Assembly: GCA_002861585.1 (NCBI GenBank)
Contig: PJQJ01000017.1
Coordinates: 1 to 5,364, forward strand
Reading direction: 5' to 3'
Origin: Candidatus Saccharimonadota bacterium
GTDB lineage: Bacteria; Patescibacteriota; Saccharimonadia; Saccharimonadales; Saccharimonadaceae
Length of the DNA stretch: 5,364 nt
Part shown: piece after piece, positions 1 through 5,364 of the stretch
Layout: each line of letters begins with the position of its first letter
Numbering within the stretch: the first letter of the stretch is position 1
Notes under the pieces: generated by a model
The model's database searches: none
The model's input: the letters and a program-made list of their open reading frames with translations, nothing else
What the model was told of the DNA's origin: nothing
Made by a program: the position numbers and the translations under genes

Positions 1-2
1 AG

Positions 3-131
3 TTACGTGCAATCAACAACCTGCTTGGTAATGTCGTCATTTTTGCTCAAGAGAATAAGCCATCGGATGCTCAGGTTAAAGCACAATTTGAAGCCCTAAC
101 GCCACTAACCACAAGTACGTGCGGTGGCTAG
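3..131 (+). CDS. C-terminal fragment of an unrecognised protein
   Basis: An open frame enters from the left edge and ends at a TAG (129-131), giving 42 residues that begin LRAINNLLGNVVIF and end TPLTTSTCGG. The other two forward frames close sooner (TAA at about 29-31 and 97-99), and the residue mix here looks like normal protein, so I take it as the 3' end of a real gene whose start lies outside the window. It carries a short hydrophobic stretch (NLLGNVVIFA) followed by a charged helix-like part (QENKPSDAQVKAQFEAL). I do not recognise the family and give no function. No hairpin with a T-tract follows, so no terminator is visible between it and the next gene. Confidence 0.55.
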   Translation, partial: LRAINNLLGNVVIFAQENKPSDAQVKAQFEALTPLTTSTCGG

Positions 132-231
132 TGTCATATCTATGTACGAATCACTTACATAAGCACTATATATGGTGAAAAAACCGATAAAAAGAGTCAC
201 TTTTTTACTTCTTATTGCTCTACGTGACTGT

Positions 232-237
232 TATACT
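232..237 (+). promoter_or_regulatory. -10 box of a putative leaderless promoter for the GAF-like gene
   Basis: TATACT matches the -10 consensus at five of six positions, and its last base is 7 bases before the ATG at 245. Transcription would therefore start at or next to the A of the ATG, giving a leaderless mRNA. There is no Shine-Dalgarno sequence before that ATG, which fits. The -35 position (about 209-214, TTCTTA) is weak. A 6-bp inverted repeat (AGTCAC 195-200, GTGACT 224-229) brackets the -35 region and might be an operator, but could be chance. Confidence 0.45.
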
Positions 238-244
238 TCTTGTA

Positions 245-811
245 ATGAATAACAAAAGACCAACAGATGATCTTTACTTCGTGGAACTTGAGAAGCAGCT
301 TCAAGCCGCTAAGGATGATAGTGAACTGTTTCAGGCTATTGTTAATGCTCCGTTTCACAATAAATTGATGACAACAAAGTTGGGTCTCGGTGTCACTGTA
401 CTACTACTTGTTGACAGTGAGAATAGGACTGTCGATCGTATTGCTCTTTCAAATACTTTTCAAGCTGAAGGGGCTGTACAGATGTCCGCAAAGCCTTTTA
501 ATGAAATTCGCATTCCATACGATTATGACCAAAACTACATAGTACAGGCTATCAAAAGTAATGAATATAGACACACGGATGATTGGCAGTACATGTTTAT
601 TCCCGAGCTAACGCCACAAGAAGCACGGTTTAATCAGGCTGGTGCAGGAATTGACTGTAGCGTTATCTATCCCCTAAGTGGTGCTCGTGATGGCGGTGCG
701 ATGATTTTTAGTTACTTTGAACCATTGCAAAACATTGGTCCCGAACAACACAATTTCATGCGTCGCTACACTAAGCTTGTTGCTGAAGTACTACAGCGAC
801 TTGCGCAGTAG
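245..811 (+). CDS. Stand-alone GAF-like domain protein
   Basis: This 188-residue protein appears to be one GAF-type sensory domain with nothing attached. The pattern seen is an N-terminal helix (about residues 10-35), a strand pair around VTVLLLVDSENRTVDRIAL (50-67), a variable middle, then strands IDCSVIYPLS (136-145) and GAMIFSYF (151-158), and a closing amphipathic helix after GPEQHNFMRRYTKLVAEVLQRLA. The strand-strand-helix ending is typical of GAF domains, which bind small ligands or sense redox state. I see no enzyme or DNA-binding part, so it may act through a partner. The frame is open from a TTG at 215, but I chose the ATG at 245 because a -10 box lies 7 bases before it and the extra residues would be an odd hydrophobic stretch. 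Its last 21 bases overlap the end of the opposing gene. The ligand is unknown. The fold is assigned from pattern, not from a search. Confidence 0.7.
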   Translation: MNNKRPTDDLYFVELEKQLQAAKDDSELFQAIVNAPFHNKLMTTKLGLGVTVLLLVDSENRTVDRIALSNTFQAEGAVQMSAKPFNEIRIPYDYDQNYIVQAIKSNEYRHTDDWQYMFIPELTPQEARFNQAGAGIDCSVIYPLSGARDGGAMIFSYFEPLQNIGPEQHNFMRRYTKLVAEVLQRLAQ

Positions 812-2026
812 CGGCTTAACACTCTCTCCGATAGCAAATTTCGATAAGCCTGCAAGAAGACGAACACTGCGCGTCCTTCCTGTTTCCCATTGAAAAACAG
901 GCAGCACTTTATTCGTTCGTGGATCTTCAACAAATGTTTGATATGTCCATGGAACCCATTTTTCATAGTAAACAAATTCATCTGATCCTTCAGGTAGCCA
1001 CATAAAATCTTGATGAATAATAAGTCCGTCGTCTTCAACTAGTTCTCGTGAGACTTCACGCAGCACCTGACGCTCCTTGGGGGAGAGCAAGTAGCTGGTG
1101 GTAACGTTTGTTACGATTTTTGCTTTGCGATCAATCGGTGGTTTTATACCTTGCTCTGTTATTTCGGCGACGGTAAAATCAACACCTGGCACAACCTTAC
1201 TCATTAGCGCTTGGTACTCTTCTCTGTGCTCCTGATTACGCAGGTCCTTAGGACGAAATGAGCATGCAAAAACCCACTCATCGTTACCGAGATCGCGTCG
1301 GACGCGGTCTATTCCAAGGCTTGGCCCTATGCTGAAGGATCGTCTAAGAACATCGTTTACGAGAGCGGTGGCCCGACGATTCGTCGTAACCTTCGCTTGT
1401 TGAGTTGATTCTAGCGCTGGCAGGACAGAGCCGCATGTTGCTTCAACTACCTTGATATCACTAAAGGTGCCATCGAGCCGAAGTTTATTGGGCCCCTGTA
1501 GGTCACTTGTGCCGATATCTATCATTGTCGGTTGTTCACCTAAGCGGTCCACTTCGGAAAGTGCGATAAGTTTATGTGATTTATAACGATCAGGTAAGTT
1601 AGTCTGTACATCGCGAAGAGCAATGTCCGTAAATAGTTCTTCCATGATAGCTTCATCAAAGTACATATTTCGTAGGATGATATGCTGCCAATAGACTGAT
1701 ATTTCATACAGACTACTATTGGGGTAATTTGGGTAGTGCTTGAGCATCTGTTTTTGCACAGCACGAATCATTAGATTCATTAGATTTCGTGGTTGAATAT
1801 CACGTCCACGTCGCTCTTGACGATAACGGCAAGCATCGTTTACGACTTCCTTAAGAGGGCTTTCTTGTAGTTCGTAGATAAAGGCCTCGCACATGGCAGC
1901 AATAATCGAATCACTACCAGTAGGATCTTTTACTTCTGCTTCAAGGACTCTATGAAGGGCGTTAATGCGGGCTTCTTCAGGTGATAATGGCTTTTCGGAA
2001 TAGGGTGAATCGGACTCTACGCTCAT
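791..2026 (-). CDS. Putative class I SAM-dependent methyltransferase-like protein
   Basis: The 411-residue protein has a long, mostly helical N-terminal part (about 1-160), then a region with the outline of a Rossmann methyltransferase. PTMIDIGTSDL (166-176) resembles motif I, the glycine-rich loop that holds S-adenosylmethionine. KIVTNVTTSYLLSPKERQ (303-320) followed by REVSRELVEDDGLIIHQDF (323-341) resembles the strand IV-helix-strand V block usually seen as 'vL.ei.RvLkpgGlli..D'. Motif I is degenerate (DIGTSDL rather than DxGxGxG), so catalysis is not assured, and the substrate is unknown. The C-terminal 70 residues are rich in W, Y and R. It starts at an ATG with no Shine-Dalgarno sequence but with a TACAAT box 5 bases upstream, as for a leaderless transcript. 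It is divergent from the YrdC-like gene and overlaps the GAF-like gene by 21 bases at its 3' end. The gene is real with high confidence. The methyltransferase call is moderate. Confidence 0.75.
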   Translation of the reverse strand: MSVESDSPYSEKPLSPEEARINALHRVLEAEVKDPTGSDSIIAAMCEAFIYELQESPLKEVVNDACRYRQERRGRDIQPRNLMNLMIRAVQKQMLKHYPNYPNSSLYEISVYWQHIILRNMYFDEAIMEELFTDIALRDVQTNLPDRYKSHKLIALSEVDRLGEQPTMIDIGTSDLQGPNKLRLDGTFSDIKVVEATCGSVLPALESTQQAKVTTNRRATALVNDVLRRSFSIGPSLGIDRVRRDLGNDEWVFACSFRPKDLRNQEHREEYQALMSKVVPGVDFTVAEITEQGIKPPIDRKAKIVTNVTTSYLLSPKERQVLREVSRELVEDDGLIIHQDFMWLPEGSDEFVYYEKWVPWTYQTFVEDPRTNKVLPVFQWETGRTRSVRLLAGLSKFAIGESVKPLLRKSL

Positions 2027-2031
2027 ATGGG

Positions 2032-2037
2032 ATTGTA
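2032..2037 (-). promoter_or_regulatory. -10 box of a putative leaderless promoter for the methyltransferase-like gene
   Basis: Read on the minus strand, TACAAT lies 5 bases before the ATG at 2026. It fits the TANNNT rule and would place the transcript start at about the first base of the start codon. No Shine-Dalgarno sequence is present. A poor TAAAAC stands at the -35 position (2055-2060, minus strand), inside the opposing gene's promoter zone. Confidence 0.5.
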
Positions 2038-2058
2038 ATTTAATATCTATCTATGTTT

Positions 2059-2064
2059 TAGTAT
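2059..2064 (+). promoter_or_regulatory. -10 box of a putative leaderless promoter for the YrdC-like gene
   Basis: TAGTAT, five bases before the ATG at 2070, fits TANNNT and would again give a leaderless mRNA. A TTGTAA at 2033-2038, the same hexamer as the -35 of the WhiB-like gene, lies upstream but 20 bases away, longer than the usual 17. The region is AT-rich and contains other possible boxes (for example TATGTT at 2052-2057), so the exact assignment is uncertain. Confidence 0.4.
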
Positions 2065-2069
2065 ATAGT

Positions 2070-2960
2070 ATGTCGGAGCAAAATGCCGAACGTATACTAC
2101 ATTTTCCGCCGTTTGAAGGTTCCCTTGCTGAAATAGCCCACATTAAGCGAGGCGCTGAAGTCATGCGTTCCGGTCAAGCTCTTGTTGTCGATAATGACTG
2201 TGTCTGGGCTGTCTGGGGAAATCCAGAAGATCCACGATTCTTAAAAGAGGTTGAACGCCTAAAGGGCCGTGACCCTAACCGACCGTATGGATTGACGATA
2301 TCGACTGCTCAATTCTTAGAACTTGCTGATTTAGATCGGGTTGATCCGTCTGTTCGCCCACTTCTTGAAGATGCAGAAGAACTTGCTGCACGCTTAGGTG
2401 CCATGACTTTTATTAGGATGCCCGGTAAGCAGACCAAAATAGTTGAGTGGGGTATGCCGGCAAGCCTTGTTTCACGCGATGATAAGAATTATCCCGTCGT
2501 ACAGAACTACGATTCTGCTGGCAAGGCAGACGTGGCACAGCTGCTTGAGCTGGCCCGGCAAGACGGACCTGGCGGCAAGGGTATTCGTTTTCCTGCCGTT
2601 ACATCTCTAAATCGAACCGCACAGAGCGAGATTATAGAGCCTGAAGAGGCAATAACTTTTTCTCGTGAGTTCAGCTTACCAGTTATTGCGGATGAACAAG
2701 CCAAAAGGTGTGGAACAGGCTCATATGCCATTATTGAGTTTAACGAGCAAGGAATGTGTCTGCTGCGCGAAGGAAATATTTCTAATGACTTACTGCGGCG
2801 ATTACTGCACCCCTACCCTCTGCACATATCTCCTGAAGTAAAAAAGGCAAAAGGAGAGCCATTCGATGGATCCGGCATTCCGGAATTAAAAGGTCTTGTA
2901 GGCGCAGAGCTGCGCATAGCTCTACTGCATCATTTTGGTTGGGATCGTTGCCCAAAGTAG
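2070..2960 (+). CDS. Diverged YrdC/Sua5-family protein (TsaC-like fold)
   Basis: The family's best known members make threonylcarbamoyl-AMP for the t6A modification of tRNA. Several landmarks can be lined up by eye. VMRSGQALVVDNDCVWAVWG (31-50) stands where TsaC has 'G.vvalPTDTvYGLg'. LKGRDPNRPYGLTI (64-77) matches the K-x-R...P segment. FPAVTSLN (174-181) stands for 'pSANlSG', GTGSYAIIEF (215-224) for 'g..STVvd', and LLREGNI (231-237) for 'ilRpGai'. The order and spacing are right, but the PTDT and STV residues that hold substrate are replaced, so this may be a paralogue with altered or lost synthase activity. At 296 residues it is longer than TsaC (about 190) and shorter than Sua5 (about 350). 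The extra length is an insertion around 100-165 and a C-terminal tail from 247. It is divergent from the methyltransferase-like gene across 43 bases. Confidence is high for a gene, good for the family and low for the reaction. Confidence 0.75.
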   Translation: MSEQNAERILHFPPFEGSLAEIAHIKRGAEVMRSGQALVVDNDCVWAVWGNPEDPRFLKEVERLKGRDPNRPYGLTISTAQFLELADLDRVDPSVRPLLEDAEELAARLGAMTFIRMPGKQTKIVEWGMPASLVSRDDKNYPVVQNYDSAGKADVAQLLELARQDGPGGKGIRFPAVTSLNRTAQSEIIEPEEAITFSREFSLPVIADEQAKRCGTGSYAIIEFNEQGMCLLREGNISNDLLRRLLHPYPLHISPEVKKAKGEPFDGSGIPELKGLVGAELRIALLHHFGWDRCPK

Positions 2961-2969
2961 GGCTCATTC

Positions 2970-2998
2970 TTGTAATTAGTAGAAAAACATTTTATTAT
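2970..2998 (+). promoter_or_regulatory. Sigma-70-type promoter of the WhiB-like gene
   Basis: TTGTAA (2970-2975) and TATTAT (2993-2998) are separated by exactly 17 bases, the optimal spacing for a housekeeping-type promoter. Transcription would start near 3005, giving a leader of about 70 bases before the GTG at 3074. This is the best-formed promoter in the window and shows that the WhiB-like gene is transcribed separately from the YrdC-like gene ending at 2960. Confidence 0.6.
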
Positions 2999-3024
2999 AG
3001 GTTTACGGCGGTGCAGTGCTGCTT

Positions 3025-3049
3025 TGTGAAGTCTTAAGAAGGCTTCACA
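3025..3049 (+). promoter_or_regulatory. 11-bp hairpin in the 5' leader of the WhiB-like gene
   Basis: Bases 3025-3035 pair with 3039-3049 around a three-base loop (AAG). The outer arms TGTGAAG and CTTCACA match perfectly, followed by one T-G wobble and three more pairs. It lies between the predicted transcript start and the Shine-Dalgarno sequence. No T-tract follows, so it is not a typical terminator. A role in mRNA stability, protein binding or control of the leader's folding is more likely. As DNA, the same palindrome could also be an operator. Confidence 0.5.
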
Positions 3050-3050
3050 T

Positions 3051-3068
3051 TCAACCCGAAGGGGTGAT
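3051..3068 (+). promoter_or_regulatory. Shine-Dalgarno sequence of the WhiB-like gene, able to fold into a hairpin
   Basis: AAGGGGTGAT (3059-3068) is a long near-match to the AAGGAGGTGAT complement of the 16S rRNA 3' end. The AAGGGG core ends 9 bases before the GTG at 3074, and this fixes that start. TC-A-ACCC (3051-3057) can pair with GGGTGA (3062-3067) around a GAAG loop with one bulged A, which would hide much of the Shine-Dalgarno sequence. Confidence 0.5.
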
Positions 3069-3073
3069 GTAGA

Positions 3074-3343
3074 GTGAGTATAATTCCCGTCGAACCTCTT
3101 CGTGAGGGAGACTGGCGTGAGCACGCTCGATGTGCTGGCCATTATGAGCCTTTCTTCGCCCCTTTCGGCGAGCGCCCCCCGTCTCGGGATCGACGCGAAC
3201 AAGTGGCAAAGGCTCTTTGTCGGCAATGTCCAGTTGCCGCTGAATGCCTTCAGTGGGCGCTGCTGACAGAACAGCGGGACGGAATATGGGGTGGGCTCAA
3301 CGAGTATGAGCGTCGCCAACTGAAGCGTCGGCGGCCCACCTAG
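3074..3343 (+). CDS. WhiB-like iron-sulfur regulatory protein
   Basis: Wbl proteins carry a [4Fe-4S] cluster on four cysteines and regulate transcription, often by binding the primary sigma factor. Their cluster reacts with oxygen and nitric oxide. All hallmarks are present in these 89 residues: Cys20, Cys49, Cys52 and Cys58 in the C-X28-C-X2-C-X5-C pattern, the G-I-W-G-G turn (70-74), and a basic tail (residues 80-87, ERRQLKRRR region) of the type used for DNA contact. The start is a GTG with a strong Shine-Dalgarno sequence, and an in-frame TGA lies just upstream (3065-3067). By my count the gene is 60% GC (162 of 270), clearly above its neighbours. It has its own promoter, a structured leader and a stem-loop behind it, so it is probably a single-gene unit. 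Which Wbl subclass it belongs to cannot be told by eye. Confidence 0.93.
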   Translation: MSIIPVEPLREGDWREHARCAGHYEPFFAPFGERPPSRDRREQVAKALCRQCPVAAECLQWALLTEQRDGIWGGLNEYERRQLKRRRPT

Positions 3344-3377
3344 TTGGAGACTCCTCCCGTTCTCTGCTCACCGCCTT

Positions 3378-3422
3378 AGTCCACCTGCATCTGCACAATG
3401 ACGTGCATGATGCGGGTGGACT
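3378..3422 (+). terminator. Long stem-loop, probable terminator of the WhiB-like gene
   Basis: AGTCCACCTGCAT (3378-3390) pairs with ATGCGGGTGGACT (3410-3422) over 13 bp with one G-T wobble. The stem then continues through C3391-G3409 and TGCAC/GTGCA (3392-3396 with 3403-3407), with one bulged T (3408), to a six-base loop. That makes about 19 bp. The following 25 bases are T-rich but interrupted (TTGCATTTCTACTGCTTTTGTTTC), so termination is likely but not textbook. The stem begins 34 bases after the stop codon. Confidence 0.55.
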
Positions 3423-3440
3423 GTTGCATTTCTACTGCTT

Positions 3441-3469
3441 TTGTTTCTTGCGTCTCTCAGGCATAATAG
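3441..3469 (+). promoter_or_regulatory. Possible promoter of the PAS-GAF sensor gene
   Basis: TTGTTT (3441-3446) and TAATAG (3464-3469) are 17 bases apart. The overlapping CATAAT (3462-3467) is a closer match to the -10 consensus but leaves only 15 bases of spacing. Either way the transcript would start near 3473-3476 and carry a leader of about 37 bases. Part of the -35 lies in the T-rich run behind the preceding stem-loop. Confidence 0.35.
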
Positions 3470-3511
3470 TAAGAGACACTGTGATGAAGCCAACCTAAAG
3501 GGAGAACATAT

Positions 3512-5364
3512 ATGCCAGAACCAGAGGCAACTTCTACAGCGCAGACACACTCTGTTAATTACGAAGATCTCTTCTCTCACCTGCCGAACCTTTATCTCAT
3601 CATTGCGCCTGATGCCCCTCGTTTTACAATTGTTAATGCTAACTTCGCGCATATGCACCAAACAGGCCTAAAGCCCGAGCAATTTATCGGCAAGGCCTTT
3701 TTTGATATTTGGCCGGCTGTAACGGATAGGAAAAAAGGAACAGGTATCAGCGATGTTAAACAATCTCTTCTTCGAGTAATTGCAACTGGCAAGCCTGACG
3801 AAATGGATGCACTGCAGTATGACATTCCATCTCCTGATGGTAGGACATCTAAAACGTCCTATTGGAAACCAGTTCATTATCCTATTTTAGATAGAAATGG
3901 TGACGTTGTGCTCATCCTGCAGTCAAATTTAAATATCACTGACGAAGTGCTTATTAAGCAACAGTTGGATGAAACGCAGGCACAGCTAGACGAAGCACTT
4001 TCAATTGGTCTCGTTGGGACCTGGAGCTGGGATATTACAACAAATCACGTTATAGCAGATAAAAATTTGAGCCATATGTTCGGTGTTTCAACAGAGGACG
4101 GGGCCAAAGGGCTGCCGCTTGAAGTCTTTGTTAATTCAATTCATTCAGATGATCGTGAACGCATTGAGAATTCAATTGCAAAGACTCTCTATGATGGAGG
4201 TGCCTACGAAGCTGAGTATAGAACTGTTTCTAAAGATGGCAGCGAGCATTGGGTTATTGCCCGTGGTCGTATCCAGAAAGATAAAGATGGTAATCTGCTG
4301 AAATTTCCGGGTGTGATTGTTGACATCACAGATCGTAAACGAGCTCAGGAAGCAGTCAGTAAAAGCGAAGCCGAACTCAAATTCATGGCTGAATCAATGC
4401 CACAAAAGGTATTTATGGCGACGGCAACCGGTGAAGTAGATTACTTTAATCCTCAATGGATGGAATTTACCGGTCTTACCTTTGATGAAATTAAAGGGTG
4501 GGGTTGGTTGCAATTTATTCATCCTGATGATCAGGATCCAACGGCAGAAGCCTGGAAGGCGGCTGTCGACAGGGGTGAGTTGTTTCAAGTCGAGCACCGA
4601 TTTAGGCGTGCTGACGGCGTTTATCGATGGCACCTAAGTCGTGCCCAACCGATGCACGACGCAAAAGGCCGAATTATAAAATGGGTTGGCTCAAACACAG
4701 ATATTACCGATCAAAAACAGACCGAATTAAATACGGCTTTTCTTGCAAAGGCAAGTAAAATCCTCTCCTCTTCGCTTAATTACGACCTCACTATCAAAAA
4801 AGTTGCTAAGCTTGTTGTACCAACTATTGCTGATTGGTGCAGCATAGATATGATCTCGAGCGATGGCACCATCAAACAGGTTATCGTCACCCATAAAGAT
4901 CCCAAAAAGATTAAATGGGCTCTCAAGTACAGACAAAATCATCCAATAAATTTAGATGATAAGGGAGGCATCGGACATGTTATCAGGAGCGGCAAGACCG
5001 AGTATGTCCCTGTCCTTTCTGATGACGACCTTAAGCATCTCGTTCCCAACCAGGCCCAGTTTGATGAGGTGAAAAATTTAGGGCTTGTATCATTCATTAG
5101 CGTACCAATTATCATTGATCATGTTGCAATCGGCGCCATTACTCTTGTTAGCGCCGAGCAAAAGCGGTACTACACAACGGTGGAAGTTGAATTAGCAGAA
5201 GAACTTGCACACCGAGTTGCTTTGGCTATTAACAACGCACAGTTGTATGAGTCTGCAAAGGAAGAGCTGGAGGTGCGACGACGCCTTGAGCAGGAGCTAC
5301 TTCGAGCCAACGAGCAGCTTGAAGAGCGGGTTCACGAGCGAACAAAGCAGCTTGAGGTCGCGAA
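3512..5364 (+). CDS. Multi-PAS/GAF sensor protein, probable histidine kinase (3' end missing)
   Basis: The frame is open for 617 codons and runs off the right edge. The ATG has AAAGGGAG seven bases upstream (3497-3504), and an in-frame TGA lies at 3485. No signal peptide or membrane segment is visible, so the visible part is cytoplasmic. PAS 1 covers about 17-145 (NLYLIIAPDAPRFTIVNANF near the start, NITDE at the end). PAS 2 covers about 160-276 (GTWSWDI, IHSDD 210-214, closing DITDRK 271-276), and PAS 3 about 290-402 (DYFNPQWMEFTGLT, IHPDD 336-340, closing DITDQK 397-402). A GAF domain follows at about 415-575 and ends AINNAQLYE. Residues 576-617 form a coiled coil (LRANEQLEERVHERTKQLEVA) of the type that leads into HisKA and ATPase domains, which would lie outside the window. 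PAS 1 shows no LOV cysteine motif. The sensed signals are unknown. A PAS-GAF protein with a phosphatase or cyclase output is the main alternative. Confidence 0.88.
   Translation, partial: MPEPEATSTAQTHSVNYEDLFSHLPNLYLIIAPDAPRFTIVNANFAHMHQTGLKPEQFIGKAFFDIWPAVTDRKKGTGISDVKQSLLRVIATGKPDEMDALQYDIPSPDGRTSKTSYWKPVHYPILDRNGDVVLILQSNLNITDEVLIKQQLDETQAQLDEALSIGLVGTWSWDITTNHVIADKNLSHMFGVSTEDGAKGLPLEVFVNSIHSDDRERIENSIAKTLYDGGAYEAEYRTVSKDGSEHWVIARGRIQKDKDGNLLKFPGVIVDITDRKRAQEAVSKSEAELKFMAESMPQKVFMATATGEVDYFNPQWMEFTGLTFDEIKGWGWLQFIHPDDQDPTAEAWKAAVDRGELFQVEHRFRRADGVYRWHLSRAQPMHDAKGRIIKWVGSNTDITDQKQTELNTAFLAKASKILSSSLNYDLTIKKVAKLVVPTIADWCSIDMISSDGTIKQVIVTHKDPKKIKWALKYRQNHPINLDDKGGIGHVIRSGKTEYVPVLSDDDLKHLVPNQAQFDEVKNLGLVSFISVPIIIDHVAIGAITLVSAEQKRYYTTVEVELAEELAHRVALAINNAQLYESAKEELEVRRRLEQELLRANEQLEERVHERTKQLEVA

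Noticed and set aside
215..244. TTG at 215 as the start of the GAF-like protein
   Set aside because: It would add a ten-residue hydrophobic stretch, has no Shine-Dalgarno sequence, and lies upstream of the TATACT box that better explains a start at 245.
766..1038. Minus-strand open frame of 90 codons
   Set aside because: It lies almost wholly within the methyltransferase-like gene in another frame and has a cysteine-rich, non-protein-like composition.
2044..2054. Short tandem TATC repeat in the divergent promoter region
   Set aside because: Fewer than three full units in AT-rich DNA, which is expected by chance.
3067..3072. ATG-TAG minimal start-stop element one base before the WhiB-like GTG
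   Set aside because: Only a few bases separate it from the GGGG core, too close for initiation. Most likely it is a by-product of the GGTGATG Shine-Dalgarno extension.
2930..3319. Minus-strand open frame of 129 codons opposite the WhiB-like gene
   Set aside because: It is antisense to a gene with a complete Wbl signature and spans that gene's promoter and leader. No family features are seen in its translation.
3441..3671. Plus-strand open frame of 76 codons before the sensor gene
   Set aside because: It runs through the promoter region and then overlaps the PAS 1 coding region in a different frame, and it has no ribosome binding site.
3592..3877. Minus-strand open frames opposite PAS 1
   Set aside because: They are shadows of the long sensor frame, which has clear domain content throughout.

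Overview
The window holds six protein genes, two of them cut by its edges, all standard-code and closely packed. The source looks like an uncultivated bacterium of the Patescibacteria, most plausibly Candidatus Saccharibacteria, though this is an inference. In favour are the moderate base composition (samples of most genes run about 33-52% GC), short intergenic regions, three genes whose only upstream signal is a -10 box sitting 5-7 bases before the ATG (leaderless transcription), and highly diverged relatives of common enzyme families. A WhiB-type gene, a hallmark of Actinobacteria and their phages, lies in the middle at 60% GC and could also point to an actinobacterium or to transfer from one.

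Left part (1-2026): the C-terminal end of an unrecognised protein (3-131); a stand-alone GAF-like protein (245-811, +); and a large protein on the minus strand with the outline of a class I SAM-dependent methyltransferase (791-2026). The GAF-like gene and the methyltransferase-like gene meet tail to tail and overlap by 21 bases.

Middle (2027-3511): a 43-base divergent promoter region separates the methyltransferase-like gene from a diverged YrdC/Sua5-family gene (2070-2960, +). Next comes a WhiB-like iron-sulfur regulator (3074-3343, +) with a well-formed promoter, a leader of roughly 70 bases containing a strong 11-bp hairpin and a second hairpin that can cover the Shine-Dalgarno sequence, and a long stem-loop after the gene that is probably its terminator.

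Right part (3512-5364): a large sensor protein, open at the window edge, with three PAS domains, one GAF domain and a coiled-coil linker of the kind that precedes a histidine-kinase core. No stop codon interrupts its 617 visible codons.

Taken together the region is a sensing and regulation neighbourhood: a GAF protein, a WhiB-type redox/nitric-oxide type regulator and a multi-PAS sensor. No operon joins them. Each has its own promoter signal, so a functional link is only suggested by proximity. I saw no tRNA, rRNA, CRISPR array, insertion sequence or attachment site.
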